Source: Spirosoma panaciterrae DSM 21099 (lineage in GTDB: Bacteria; Bacteroidota; Bacteroidia; Cytophagales; Spirosomataceae). From it: a stretch of DNA of 63,147 nt. Shown here piece by piece: positions 1 through 7,837 of this stretch. Numbering within the stretch: position 1 is the stretch's first letter; each line of letters starts with the position of its first letter. The notes beneath the pieces are model-generated. The model did not search any database and was not told where the DNA came from. It saw nothing but the letters and a program-made list of their open reading frames with translations. The position numbers and the translations under genes were made by a program. The stretch lies in contig NZ_KB893199.1 of NCBI RefSeq assembly GCF_000374025.1, positions 1-63,147 of the forward strand. Direction: 5' to 3'.

Positions 1-231
1 CATCTCGCTTTGCCGCAGTTGCTTACGGAGTGAATCGACTTCTTGTTGAAGACTTTGATCGGTTTTCTTTTCCCCTTTGTCATTAGTCTTCCGCCAGGCA
101 TGAATTAGGCTATCGCTAATGCCCATTTTACGGGCCACGGCCATGATGGGTTCACCATTGGCAACTAGCCGCAGCACATCGGCTTTAAACTCGGCGGTAT
201 ACTTTCGTTTGGGGCGTTGGGATTGGTTCAT
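1..231 (-). CDS. IS3-family transposase OrfA, partial
   Basis: The minus strand reads ATG at 231-229 and stays open to the left edge (77 codons). The protein starts MNQSQRPKRKYTAEFKADVL, the typical start of an IS3-group OrfA, with a helix-turn-helix (VARKMGISDSLIHAWR) and then a leucine-zipper-like stretch (SLQQEVDSLRKQLRQSEM). OrfA normally binds the IS ends and is fused to the OrfB integrase by frameshifting; OrfB would lie left of the window. Family confidence is high; the exact IS is not identified. Confidence 0.9.
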   Translation of the reverse strand, partial: MNQSQRPKRKYTAEFKADVLRLVANGEPIMAVARKMGISDSLIHAWRKTNDKGEKKTDQSLQQEVDSLRKQLRQSEM

Positions 232-275
232 GGTACACGAAGTTAAAAAGTTTCGTGTCCGGATTTTTAGGACCA
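1..275 (-). mobile_element. IS3-like insertion sequence, left terminal part
   Basis: Besides OrfA, the segment upstream of its ATG reads on the minus strand TGGTCCTAAAAATCCGGACA, which starts with TG as IS3-family ends do. I therefore place the IS boundary near 275. The ORF that continues to 1132 changes from IS-like to unrelated sequence here. The other end and the target duplication lie outside the window. Confidence 0.75.
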
Positions 276-280
276 TATCA

Positions 281-1132
281 ATGCAGCACTACTGTTTTTA
301 TCAGGAAATTTCTCTTGTCATTCAGGAGTTTTACGCTGGTGATAAGGCTTTTAATATAGCACCTTTTTATGAATACTGGGATTTCAAAGTGAGCGATCAA
401 GAGCAGGAGGAAATAATTGCTCTTCGGAAGGCGCGTCAGGCGGAACAGATTTTATCTGAGATCGATATGACGCTGAATCAGATGAAGCAACGAGTTGACT
501 ATTTACAGGTAGCTGAAGAAATCGAATTGGCGGTTAACTCCATATTCTTTCGCTTTGAACAACTAAAAGAATATGCTCAAAATCATTCAGCAAAAAAGTT
601 GGAATTGCGCTTAGCGGCCCAAATTTATGAAGCCGCGCTGAATGAGAAGCGTAACGATTTGAGAATAAAAGGCTTTCGCTTTATTGAGACCCACTTAAAG
701 TTTGTTAGCTATTTCTTTTTACTGGATAAAATCAGCACGCGAACGACAGTCTATTTATTTCTGTATGCGCTCTTCTCGGCTCACCGGTTTGATGCAGATA
801 TTTTATCTGGCATCACCGAGACGGCAGTAGAAGATGGAATACTCGACACTGTGAAAGGAAGCGATAAAGTCAAAGAAATAACAAATGATATTTCAAGCTG
901 GATTGCTGCCGCATTTGCTACTACCTGGGGAGCTCCGTTAGCCACTTTCTTAATCAGCTTTAGCGTAAAAGCCTTATGGCTTTTAATCAAAGAAAGCCAG
1001 CAAGAAGAGCTAACTGAAAATGAGCAACCTGGGGTTGATTATGCTAATTTCAAGCAGAATATTGCGGAACAGTTGGTCCATTTGAAGAATTCGGGGGTAA
1101 CAATTCCTGAATTCGAACAGATGATGAAGTAG
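281..1132 (+). CDS. unknown protein, probably 5'-truncated by the IS
   Basis: The reading frame is open from inside the IS, but the part that belongs to this gene starts just after the IS end; the first ATG there is at 281 (MQHYCFYQEISLVIQ). The protein is about 283 aa, helical and charged. It has a possible membrane stretch near the C terminus (AAFATTWGAPLATFLISFSV) followed by a polar tail. No known family is recognised. It may be the C-terminal part of a longer phage or host protein whose start was removed by the IS, so it could be a pseudogene. Confidence 0.5.
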   Translation: MQHYCFYQEISLVIQEFYAGDKAFNIAPFYEYWDFKVSDQEQEEIIALRKARQAEQILSEIDMTLNQMKQRVDYLQVAEEIELAVNSIFFRFEQLKEYAQNHSAKKLELRLAAQIYEAALNEKRNDLRIKGFRFIETHLKFVSYFFLLDKISTRTTVYLFLYALFSAHRFDADILSGITETAVEDGILDTVKGSDKVKEITNDISSWIAAAFATTWGAPLATFLISFSVKALWLLIKESQQEELTENEQPGVDYANFKQNIAEQLVHLKNSGVTIPEFEQMMK

Positions 1133-1151
1133 GGCTCAGGAGATCAATAGA

Positions 1152-1367
1152 TTAGTAAAGCTCTGACCACAGCATCACCTGTAAAGGCTGATTGCCAGCC
1201 TCCTCCAATATCTTGATTTTTGTATCTAAGGTTATGACTTTGCCCGCTTTCAGCTTTTGAAGGAAATTCAGCCGCTGGTGCATGGGTCTGCCGGTTCTAC
1301 GCCAAAGATCAGGCCGGTTTAGTAGCCTTTCAAAGGCCGCATCGGTCGTTAACGCTCGTTTTGCCAT
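1152..1367 (-). CDS. small unknown protein
   Basis: A 71-aa basic protein starting MAKRALTTDAAFERLLNRPD; I chose ATG 1367 over an upstream TTG at 1373. Its mixed helical pattern (FERLLNRPDLWRR, FLQKLKAGKVITLDTKIKILEEAG) resembles small DNA-binding or antitoxin-like proteins in Bacteroidota mobile elements, but no domain can be named. It is convergent with the 281-1132 gene. A perfect hairpin (1378-1413) separates it from the next minus-strand gene. Confidence 0.5.
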   Translation of the reverse strand: MAKRALTTDAAFERLLNRPDLWRRTGRPMHQRLNFLQKLKAGKVITLDTKIKILEEAGNQPLQVMLWSELY

Positions 1368-1377
1368 GATCAAAGAT

Positions 1378-1413
1378 ACCCAAAAGGACTCTAGCAGCAG
1401 AGTCCTTTTGGGT
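1378..1413 (-). terminator. 15-bp perfect hairpin
   Basis: ACCCAAAAGGACTCT (1378-1392) is exactly complementary to AGAGTCCTTTTGGGT (1399-1413) with a 6-nt loop. It lies just past the stop of the 1424-1819 gene and 11 nt before the ATG of the next minus gene. It fits a terminator or attenuator between the two. Confidence 0.65.
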
Positions 1414-1423
1414 GTTAAAAACG

Positions 1424-1819
1424 TTAATCTATATACGTTTTATCGCGAATAAGCCGAATGCCAACTGATAACAGATCAGACGAGGGAACAAGACCCCTTT
1501 CGATCCAGTCATCAATTATAGCTGGGCTTTCTAGACCATGAAGCTCGGCGTAGTACTCAAAGGTAATCCAGATAGGAAAGTAAGTGGTTTCCACTTCCTG
1601 CTTCATACGGGCTAACATTGACGCACAAATGTCCTCTGCTTCTGGTCGCGTATATGGCACAGCGGTAGATGGGCTAATCTCATGCTGTAGTTTTGCGATT
1701 TCGGCAACTGTAGCGGCTTTTAGCGAGTTTAGATGCGTGATCTTGCTGTCAATAATGAGCTTGCTTTGCTCCAGTTGACTAATTCGCTGGTGCTTGTCGG
1801 AATGTTGAGTGTTTTCCAT
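1424..1819 (-). CDS. unknown phage-type protein with N-terminal coiled coil
   Basis: 131 aa. The first 50 residues form a likely coiled coil (ISQLEQSKLIIDSKITHLNS, then ATVAEIAKLQHEI). The rest is mixed and ends in RGLVPSSDLLSVGIRLIRDK. The segment TYFPIWITFEYYAELHGLES followed by IDDWIERGLVPSS resembles a winged-helix or excisionase-like fold, which is only a guess. It lies 9 nt after the stop of the 1829-2095 gene, so the two are probably co-transcribed. Confidence 0.5.
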   Translation of the reverse strand: MENTQHSDKHQRISQLEQSKLIIDSKITHLNSLKAATVAEIAKLQHEISPSTAVPYTRPEAEDICASMLARMKQEVETTYFPIWITFEYYAELHGLESPAIIDDWIERGLVPSSDLLSVGIRLIRDKTYID

Positions 1820-1828
1820 AGGATAGGG

Positions 1829-2095
1829 CTATTTATATTCCGACATGGCAGAAAACATATCTTCCAGCAGATACAGATCAAAATTTACGTTCTTCTGATC
1901 GGTGGCATCGCCTTCCCAGTTGAGGTTTACCCGGCGAATGATGCGGGAAACCATCGTTTTTAGGCTTACAATGGAATTATCCGGGTGTTCGCCCGATGCA
2001 TCCAGCGCATCAAATAAGGGGGCCACATTGATGTGGCGACCCGTATAGGGGTTCTTCACCAAGATCGGCTCTTGGATTTTTGACTCTTGTGGCAT
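1829..2095 (-). CDS. small unknown protein
   Basis: 88 aa, starting MPQESKIQEPILVKNPYTGR. It is hydrophilic, without membrane segments or a recognisable motif. It is the first gene of a short minus-strand pair with 1424-1819. Upstream lie two intergenic hairpins (2140-2164 and 2170-2197) that isolate it from the BRO-N gene. Confidence 0.5.
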   Translation of the reverse strand: MPQESKIQEPILVKNPYTGRHINVAPLFDALDASGEHPDNSIVSLKTMVSRIIRRVNLNWEGDATDQKNVNFDLYLLEDMFSAMSEYK

Positions 2096-2139
2096 AGTTT
2101 TGACTTACTTGAAAAGGTGAAACTTCTGTTTTGCTTTTG

Positions 2140-2172
2140 GCCCGGCAGGTACGAACTGCCGGGCTTTTTATT
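2140..2172 (+). terminator. GCCCGGCAG hairpin with T-run
   Basis: GCCCGGCAG (2140-2148) pairs with CTGCCGGGC (2156-2164) around a 7-nt loop and is followed by TTTTTATT. The T-run points along the plus strand although the adjacent genes are on the minus strand. It belongs to a set of GCCCGGC hairpins in the element. Confidence 0.6.
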
Positions 2173-2197
2173 AAAAAGGCTGTATGGCCTTTTTAAT
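2170..2197 (-). terminator. terminator of the BRO-N gene
   Basis: ATTAAAAAGGC (2170-2180) and GCCTTTTTAAT (2187-2197) are perfect inverted repeats around 6 nt. On the minus strand the stop codon TAA of the BRO-N gene forms the foot of the hairpin, and the 3' side is T-rich (CCTTTTTAATAAAAA), so it can terminate that transcript. It is nearly symmetrical and could work both ways. Confidence 0.65.
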
Positions 2198-2708
2198 TAT
2201 CATGTTTGAGGCTATTAAAAATTTCCATTTGGCTAGGCTCCGTATCTATCAGTTTATCTAGCTCGGCGTCTTTTTGTGAAATCAGATGTCGCATTTGACT
2301 AAATGAGAATCGCAGGGTTTTTAATTCAGCTCGTAACTCTTTAATACGTTCAGCTTTGATTCTTTCCTGCTCGCTGGTGTATCGGCCCTCTCTTCGAATC
2401 TGTGGTAAAACCACTTTAGTTATCCATCGCCGGAAGTTTTGAGCTTCTGGTTTTTCTGACTTTAGTGCTAAATGGTATAGGCCAGATTCATTAATAATCC
2501 AGGTCTTTCTTGTCTGACCTGATATCGGTAAGGACGATAGCAGCTTTTCGTCGTCGTCTAATTTCTGGACAGCATCTGAAACATTTGATATATCCAAAAT
2601 CTCACAGACATCGATAGCTATAAACCAAGGTTCACCCTCGATATCTGTTTCTCGAAGACTGTACTTTTCGCTGTATCGAAACAGTCGTAATTCATCTTGC
2701 TTTGTCAT
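2193..2708 (-). CDS. BRO-N domain antirepressor-like protein
   Basis: 171 aa. Residues about 8-108 match the BRO-N fold of phage antirepressors: WFIAIDVCEILDISNVSDAV, then WIINESGLYHLALKSEKPEA and FRRWITKVVLPQIRREGRYT. The C-terminal third is a coiled coil (AERIKELRAELKTLRFSFSQ) instead of a second DNA-binding domain. BRO-N proteins bind DNA and in phages counteract or replace a repressor. It is divergent from the ribbon-helix-helix gene at 2809, with inverted repeats between them, so the pair forms a control unit of the element. Confidence 0.85.
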   Translation of the reverse strand: MTKQDELRLFRYSEKYSLRETDIEGEPWFIAIDVCEILDISNVSDAVQKLDDDEKLLSSLPISGQTRKTWIINESGLYHLALKSEKPEAQNFRRWITKVVLPQIRREGRYTSEQERIKAERIKELRAELKTLRFSFSQMRHLISQKDAELDKLIDTEPSQMEIFNSLKHDN

Positions 2709-2710
2709 AT

Positions 2711-2803
2711 TGTAGTAATTGTAGTAGTTACTACAAATGTAGTATCAAATTCTTTATTTGCAAGTGTTTACTATAAATATTTCATTTGTAGTAAACATTA
2801 CAA
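2711..2803. promoter_or_regulatory. divergent operator region with several inverted repeats
   Basis: Between the BRO-N and RHH start codons lie TGTAGTA-GT-TACTACA (2720-2735), another TGTAGTAA at 2711-2718, and a longer pair with arms TGTTTACTATAAAT (2765-2778) and ATTTGTAGTAAACA (2784-2797), 13 of 14 matching. The word AACATTACAA (2794-2803) recurs in the operator upstream of the XRE gene at 29031-29040. These look like binding sites for one or both divergent regulators. Confidence 0.65.
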
Positions 2804-2808
2804 TTACT

Positions 2809-2958
2809 ATGATGGCAACAATCACTTTAAAGAAGATTCCTGATGATTTACATCGACAGATTAAGAGAATGCAACTGGATAGAGAAGAGAAAGGAGAGAG
2901 GGTAAGCTTAGAGGATATTTATATTGAACTAATTCGAAAGGCTCTTGAGAAAAAATAA
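2809..2958 (+). CDS. ribbon-helix-helix (Arc/CopG-like) protein
   Basis: 49 aa from ATG 2809 (or 2812): MMATITLKKIPDDLHRQIKR. A short beta strand (TITLKKIP) is followed by two helices (DDLHRQIKRMQLDREEKG and LEDIYIELIRKALEKK), the layout of ribbon-helix-helix repressors and ParD/RelB-type antitoxins. No partner toxin of classical type follows; the next gene is AbiJ-like, 63 nt downstream on the same strand. It probably binds the palindromes in its own upstream region. The longer ORF from a TTG at 2758 would run through the operator, so I reject that start. Confidence 0.75.
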   Translation: MMATITLKKIPDDLHRQIKRMQLDREEKGERVSLEDIYIELIRKALEKK

Positions 2959-3021
2959 GAAAAGCGCCCAACTCAATGTATAGTTGGGCCGCTTCAACGA
3001 TTAGTTAACATAGCCACTACC

Positions 3022-3927
3022 ATGAGCACACCAACCTTTGAAGAGCGTTTTGGCCTGCCTAAAAAAGGCTTGCAAGTCAACTCAATTGACGCGAAAACGA
3101 GAATGCGCGTTTGGAATGAACTAGATCAAATACTGTTTTACAACATATACAGCAGTAAAAATAATACTATAGGTATACCAAGATCTGGGATGTTCTATGA
3201 CTATACCTATTCTTTATGGTCAGATTTGTTAGGTTGGGAATCTTCGACCATCCCCGCTACAAAGTCTGGATTAATTCCAGCTTTTAAAGGCTATCTTCTA
3301 AGGAAAGACCTTCCCTGGTTTGATTTCCTTAAGTTTGTTGAAAAGGCTCTAACTAATTATCTGGATACGCTTAAATCGTATGGGAGTGGTTTAATTGAAG
3401 ATCCTGCCTTTGAGAAGTATACACAAAGGGTCAATAAAATTTTTGCCGAAGAGTCTTGCGGCTATCGGTTCTTAGGCAACTACTTAGCGCCCATCATTGA
3501 TGAGATTGAACTAAATGAAGTCGCCGACGCGCTGGCGAGAACCGATTCTATTTCATCCGTAAAATCACACCTAAAAAACGCCCTGATGCTACTATCGGAC
3601 CGGGAGCGGCCTGATTATAATAACTCAGTTAAAGAATCCATTAGTGCCATGGAAGCACTATTCCGGCTAATAGCTCAAAAGCCGAATGCGACGCTTTCAC
3701 AGGTTATTGAAGACGTGGAAAAGAAGACTGGCATCCATACCAAGCTAAAAATGGCTATTAAATACCTATATGACTGGACTAGCGACGCATCAGGTGTACG
3801 TCACGCTAAAAAAGGAGACGCAACCGAGAATTTCGACAGTGCTAAACTGGCCCTAGTGACATGCAGTGGCTTAGTCAATTACTTACTCGCCAAAAGCCAG
3901 GAAGCGGGTCTTACTTTGAAAGAATAG
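3022..3927 (+). CDS. AbiJ-like abortive-infection protein
   Basis: 301 aa. The start (FEERFGLPKKGLQVNSIDAK, then TRMRVWNELDQ) fits the AbiJ N-terminal domain type 4. The C-terminal half (HLKNALMLLSDRERPDYNNS, KESISAMEALFRLI, IKYLYDWTSDASGVRHAKKG) fits the HEPN-like AbiJ C-terminal domain, with the conserved R-H pair in SGVRHA that forms the putative RNase site. Related proteins stop phage growth by killing or arresting infected cells; the trigger is unknown. It follows the RHH gene and ends in a strong terminator, so it is likely defence cargo of the element. Family assignment is from memory of motifs. Confidence 0.75.
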   Translation: MSTPTFEERFGLPKKGLQVNSIDAKTRMRVWNELDQILFYNIYSSKNNTIGIPRSGMFYDYTYSLWSDLLGWESSTIPATKSGLIPAFKGYLLRKDLPWFDFLKFVEKALTNYLDTLKSYGSGLIEDPAFEKYTQRVNKIFAEESCGYRFLGNYLAPIIDEIELNEVADALARTDSISSVKSHLKNALMLLSDRERPDYNNSVKESISAMEALFRLIAQKPNATLSQVIEDVEKKTGIHTKLKMAIKYLYDWTSDASGVRHAKKGDATENFDSAKLALVTCSGLVNYLLAKSQEAGLTLKE

Positions 3928-3958
3928 AATTTAACTATTTGATCTACAATTGCTTAAG

Positions 3959-4002
3959 CCTCAAAGCCCTATCTTACAGGATAGGGCTTTGAGGCTTTTT
4001 TT
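3959..4002 (+). terminator. strong intrinsic terminator after the AbiJ-like gene
   Basis: Arms CCTCAAAGCCCTATC and GATAGGGCTTTGAGG (within 3959-3994) are followed by CTTTTTTTG. It lies about 30 nt after the AbiJ-like stop and has a stem of about 15 bp. Confidence 0.9.
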
Positions 4003-4147
4003 GCAATAAAATTTTTGCTATTCTCTTAATAATCAGCCTATTACTTTGTTTTTCTGGAATCGCTTCGCGGTTTGGGACGAAGTGCCCCCCATGCCACGCA
4101 CTGGGGAGCATTGCAATTGCAGGGGGTGGGGGTGGGTACGATATATG

Positions 4148-4181
4148 AAAGGGGGGTCGGTCAATCCGGCCCCCCTTTTGC
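4148..4181. terminator. bidirectional hairpin after the large terminase gene
   Basis: AAAGGGGGGTCGG (4148-4160) pairs with CCGGCCCCCCTTTT (4166-4179) with one A/C-type mismatch and a 5-nt loop. On the minus strand it lies about 45 nt after the terminase stop and ends in CCCCCCTTT. The flanks (4080-4147) carry other G/C homopolymers but no gene. Confidence 0.65.
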
Positions 4182-4222
4182 ATTGGTCTGAATGTCTGCG
4201 CGTTGGCTCTGTCGGTGCCCTA

Positions 4223-5983
4223 CTAACTCAGGAAAACCGATTGGAATGAACTGCGTTCTGAGTTATAGCGGTGGAGTAGGTGCGCCCCCCACAGTAACGT
4301 ATCAGCCGCATCTGAAAAGTGGGTCGTTTCGCGCTGATCTAGGTTGGAGTTGCGTTCGTCGGCCTTGTTCTTTCTAAAGCCTTGAGAGCCTTGCTCAATT
4401 TGGGTCTGTTGCATGGAGATACGCACGTACTGACAGTTGTGGCGGTTGAACCCTACCCGGAATAGTCGGCTGTCTCCACCTCGTAGCGAGCGGCCCCACA
4501 GTTCAGATCGGTTCTCAGGGTCGGGGGTGTGCCCTATGTACTGCTGCTCGACATTCCAGCCGTCCTTCTCCAGTATCTCCACAAACGTATCCTTTGGCGA
4601 TACGCTGCTGGTGGCTGAGGTACCCAGCGCCGTATGGTCAAAGAAGTAATTGACCGTCTTACAGGGATGGTGTTTGTAGTATTTACAAAACGCAATCGCT
4701 ACGTCCTGCACCCGCTCTGGATGGCGTACATAGAGTTCCTTTAGAATGCGGTATTCCCGACCATGCAATTGCCCGACCAGTAAGGGGTTGATGTGTGCTC
4801 CATTGTCGAGGGCAATGTCTAACGGGCGGTATTTGTCCACGTCGGCATCCTTGCGGCTATCGTCGAATAAGCCCTTTCCAAACTGATCGAAATTGAATGT
4901 ATCCAGAAAGGCATGGTCTTCCATGTCGTAGAAGTGCCGTTCATCCAGATCAGGGTAAAAAGCGTCCTGCGTTAAAAACGGCCTACGGTTCAGGATGGCC
5001 GTCTGGAAGATGAAGCTGGGCAGTTTGGCCCGAAGCTGGGCGATGGCTTCCGCTCCGAAACCAGCCAGGTTATCCAGTGTACTGGCTTCAGAAAAGTAAA
5101 CGGTGCCCTTGCGTAACTCGTCCCATTGGGCCTGCAATTCCTTGATTTTATTCAGAATGGCATTGCGTTTGGAAGGGTAAGCGAGCAGGGCTTCGTAAAG
5201 CGAAAAGATTTTCGTTTTCAGATTCAGGATGGCCTGAATCCGGGTTTTATCCATTCGCTTTTCTTCCTCCAGGATCCACATAGCGGCCTTACTGGTAGGC
5301 ATGTCGGTGCAGAACAGCAGGCTGTGAAATTCGGCGACGTGACCGAAATGGCGGAAATCGCCCCGGTTGGTCATCAGCAATTCACTATCGAGCCGTTCTT
5401 TATTGAGGAATTTGGCCTCATCACCCACAATCCAGTGCACCGTTTTCCCGTTGGCACTCCCCGGGCGGTCCTGGGAAACTAGGCTGGCCACGGCTCCATT
5501 GCGAAAGAAAATACAGTGCTCGGGTGTTATGGGCCCCACAATCGGCTGGGGAACATTGAGCCGCTTGGGTGGGCGCTCCCGGATCCAGAAGTCCCGGTTT
5601 CGTACCCAACCCATCTGCTCCCAGCCTTTAATAACGGGGGGGAGTGTACGTTCGAGCAATTGCAGGTAGGTAGAACCGACAAAACAGCCATGCCCTCTCG
5701 GCATGACTTCGACGTTTCGAAATGAGCGGGGAGCGATTAGCCCTTCGGATTTTCCGGTACCACGTCCCCAGACAGCGTATTCCTCTTTAGCCCCTACGCA
5801 CATCGACCGCAGCTGCGGTTTATTGTAGTGCTTGCTGATGGTTTCAACGTCGGGATCGAGTGATTGCCAGTTTAGTCCCGCATGGGACAGATACATGGCG
5901 GCCTCCAGATTGTCGCGTAACAATGCATCGAGGTTATACCGATCGGGCAGCAGTTTGCCAGGCTTACTTTTGGTCTCTGACAT
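4223..5983 (-). CDS. phage terminase large subunit
   Basis: 586 aa from ATG 5983; an upstream TTG at 5998 is possible. It cuts and packages phage DNA into the prohead using ATP. The ATPase part has a Walker A YAVWGRGTGKSEG near residue 75 and a Walker B with VHWIVGDEAK. The nuclease part shows acidic residues spaced as in RNase H-like terminases: DIALDNGAH, YFFDHTALG and HFSDAADTLLWGAHLL near the C terminus. It is the last gene of the minus-strand head module and overlaps the 5964-6563 gene. No portal gene follows, where one would be expected. Confidence 0.93.
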   Translation of the reverse strand: MSETKSKPGKLLPDRYNLDALLRDNLEAAMYLSHAGLNWQSLDPDVETISKHYNKPQLRSMCVGAKEEYAVWGRGTGKSEGLIAPRSFRNVEVMPRGHGCFVGSTYLQLLERTLPPVIKGWEQMGWVRNRDFWIRERPPKRLNVPQPIVGPITPEHCIFFRNGAVASLVSQDRPGSANGKTVHWIVGDEAKFLNKERLDSELLMTNRGDFRHFGHVAEFHSLLFCTDMPTSKAAMWILEEEKRMDKTRIQAILNLKTKIFSLYEALLAYPSKRNAILNKIKELQAQWDELRKGTVYFSEASTLDNLAGFGAEAIAQLRAKLPSFIFQTAILNRRPFLTQDAFYPDLDERHFYDMEDHAFLDTFNFDQFGKGLFDDSRKDADVDKYRPLDIALDNGAHINPLLVGQLHGREYRILKELYVRHPERVQDVAIAFCKYYKHHPCKTVNYFFDHTALGTSATSSVSPKDTFVEILEKDGWNVEQQYIGHTPDPENRSELWGRSLRGGDSRLFRVGFNRHNCQYVRISMQQTQIEQGSQGFRKNKADERNSNLDQRETTHFSDAADTLLWGAHLLHRYNSERSSFQSVFLS

Positions 5984-6563
5984 CTTCGTACTGGTCAAAT
6001 AGTTCCGAACGTTTTTTCTTGTCGTCTTCCAGGAAGCCAGCGATCATTTTCTGAAGGGCTTCATCCGAAATGACCTGGCCACCCAACTGCTCCGGATTGT
6101 AGTTGAGAATGTTGATGATCGTTTTGTTTTCGACCACTTCTTCGGGTTTGTTGGCGCCGATCACGTCGATATACAGTTTGGTCAGGGCCGCCAGGGCACG
6201 CAGATCACCCCGACGGCGAGCCAGGCGCATATCCGACCGCAGCTCCTCAATGACCATAATGCGTTCATAGGCTAAATCAGGCTTTTCAGCCAGGCCAAAG
6301 AACCGTTTGGTATCGGCTAGGTAATTGCGGGCGGTTCGGGGTGAAATGCCCGGTATGGCCTTTAAAATGGCATTGACCTGCTGGGACGTTTTCGGATAGC
6401 GGCCGGTGGAAAGCAGGCCGTGGATAGTCACCCAGTGCTTAAGCTGTTTTTCCAGATCCTGCGGCAGTTTATGCTTGTCAGGATCCTGCCAGTGTTTAAC
6501 AATGCGGTCGAATTTATTGTCGTACCGGTTGTCGTCGGTCGTCAGGGCGAGGGCAGTATTCAT
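5964..6563 (-). CDS. unknown protein upstream of terminase, possible terminase partner
   Basis: 199 aa. It contains a helix-turn-helix-like stretch (ILKAIPGISPRTARNYLADT) and long charged helices (RIMVIEELRSDMRLARRRGD, LRALAALTKLYIDVIG). It overlaps the preceding gene by ATGA and the terminase start by 20 nt, so the three are translationally coupled. A DNA-recognition role in packaging is likely from place and shape. Either this or the 92-aa gene before it may be the true small subunit. Confidence 0.6.
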   Translation of the reverse strand: MNTALALTTDDNRYDNKFDRIVKHWQDPDKHKLPQDLEKQLKHWVTIHGLLSTGRYPKTSQQVNAILKAIPGISPRTARNYLADTKRFFGLAEKPDLAYERIMVIEELRSDMRLARRRGDLRALAALTKLYIDVIGANKPEEVVENKTIINILNYNPEQLGGQVISDEALQKMIAGFLEDDKKKRSELFDQYEDVRDQK

Positions 6564-6838
6564 GGCTGTCGGGATTCCAGATCGTCGAGCACGCGCATGG
6601 CCAGCGTCTGGGCTGGTCCTGAGCCTTGCTTGGCGAGGGTTAGGATGGATTTTCTCAGTTCAAGCTTGGATTTGAGCTTACCTTTCTGGTAGGACCGGTA
6701 GGCTTCGCTGGTTTCGTCGAAAAGTTCTTCTTCCAGATCATCGACATCGAGTCCAACGACGATGGCAATTTCATCGGGCGTAAAAAAGTAGCTGGCCAGG
6801 TTCTCAACCTCACTCAGTTGTTCCTTGGTTAATTTCAT
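6560..6838 (-). CDS. terminase small subunit-like HTH protein
   Basis: 92 aa. The N-terminal part (LASYFFTPDEIAIVVGLDVD) looks like the helix-turn-helix of small terminase subunits. The C-terminal part (LRKSILTLAKQGSGPAQTLA) matches their usual 'LAKxGxxxAxxxxL' region. Small subunits recognise the packaging site and hand DNA to the large subunit. The ATGA overlap with the next gene supports joint expression. Confidence 0.65.
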   Translation of the reverse strand: MKLTKEQLSEVENLASYFFTPDEIAIVVGLDVDDLEEELFDETSEAYRSYQKGKLKSKLELRKSILTLAKQGSGPAQTLAMRVLDDLESRQP

Positions 6839-7055
6839 CGGATTGGATCGGGCGGATTTCGTAATCGTAATGCAGTTTTTCGTCAGCGTCCTTATAGGTC
6901 CGCTTCAGGTGCAGGCGAATTCCCTTTGGGCCAGCTTTTCGAAGGAAAGCGCCGAGCAGCTTCTGCTCCAGGGTTCGTTCAGTTTCAGAGACCGAGAATT
7001 GAAGCACCGCTTCATCGTCATCATTCAGGGTTATTTGAATCAGGTCATTTTTCAT
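6810..7055 (-). CDS. small unknown phage protein
   Basis: 81 aa, start MKNDLIQITLNDDDEAVLQF. Predicted mostly beta strand, acidic, with a short basic middle (KGIRLHLKRTYKDADEKLHY). It overlaps the small-terminase-like gene by 29 nt. No family is recognised; position within the packaging genes suggests a phage role. Confidence 0.55.
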   Translation of the reverse strand: MKNDLIQITLNDDDEAVLQFSVSETERTLEQKLLGAFLRKAGPKGIRLHLKRTYKDADEKLHYDYEIRPIQSDEINQGTTE

Positions 7056-7114
7056 GGGTCACGGTTTGGGTTTCTTGAGTAGTGGCGGGTTTTATGACTA
7101 TTATCTGGTTAGGG

Positions 7115-7837
7115 TTACCAGTTGCCAAGTGGCAGATCTGGTACCGACCGGGGTCGTGGTGGTGGGAGTGAGGGGGGCGGATGCCCTTCCCGTATAAGGC
7201 GACCTGGGGGTGGTGCCGGAGGGGGCGGAATCGTCTGCTTGAGCGTTTCCCCAAACGGCTTGAGTTTACGCATTTCGGCCGTGATCCAGTCCCTGTGAAA
7301 ATCAGCGACGGCGGCAACCGTAGTGACTACGCCCGACTCGATACGCGGATTATTGGTGTAGTTGGGTGAGCCGTTAATAGCAATATGCCAGGCTTCGTTC
7401 TGGAGCACCGTTACTTTGGCGTGGCAGGGCGTAACCCGAACGATGTCGGCATGAGCTTTGACAAAGGCGTAGGCACTGGCATTGCGCCGGATTACCCGCG
7501 CATCAATCAGCAGCTGAAGCGAACGGATCAGGCCAGATTCCATGCCCTGCACCAGCATTCGGACTGATTCTTCAGCCATCGACCAGGTAGCTATCCACAG
7601 GTCAGCTGGCCCAGTGGTGCGAAGTAGGTGGAAGAGCAGATCGTGCACGCTCCACAGGCCTGCCGATGCGTAGTGGTAGCTGATCCCTGGATGGATAGAT
7701 GGGAACACTTCAGCAACAGCATCCGATGTTCGAGCGAGGAGCGTATGCGCGTCTGACTCAGCAACTGAGCACACGCTGGCTTTCTGGTGTTGGGGTTGGG
7801 CATAGTCGGCGACATCATGCGAATGGAATAGAGCCAT
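7115..7837 (-). CDS. phospholipase D-like protein with proline-rich tail
   Basis: 240 aa from ATG 7837 (MALFHSHDVADY); the longer ORF start at 7903 runs into the upstream gene. The centre has an HKD-like site: CHAKVTVLQNEAWHIAINGS followed by PNYTNNPRIESG. The H-x-K and G-S-x-N are kept, but the acidic residue is replaced by N. There is only one copy, so an active enzyme would have to dimerise. The last 40 residues are very proline-rich (IPPPPAPPPG, PPPSLPPPRPRS). PLD-like nucleases process DNA or phosphodiesters; its role beside packaging genes is unknown. Confidence 0.65.
   Translation of the reverse strand: MALFHSHDVADYAQPQHQKASVCSVAESDAHTLLARTSDAVAEVFPSIHPGISYHYASAGLWSVHDLLFHLLRTTGPADLWIATWSMAEESVRMLVQGMESGLIRSLQLLIDARVIRRNASAYAFVKAHADIVRVTPCHAKVTVLQNEAWHIAINGSPNYTNNPRIESGVVTTVAAVADFHRDWITAEMRKLKPFGETLKQTIPPPPAPPPGRLIREGHPPPSLPPPRPRSVPDLPLGNW

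Noticed and set aside
119..1132. 337-codon ORF as one gene
   Set aside because: Its first 52 codons lie inside the IS3 element (antisense to OrfA); the true gene part begins after position 275.
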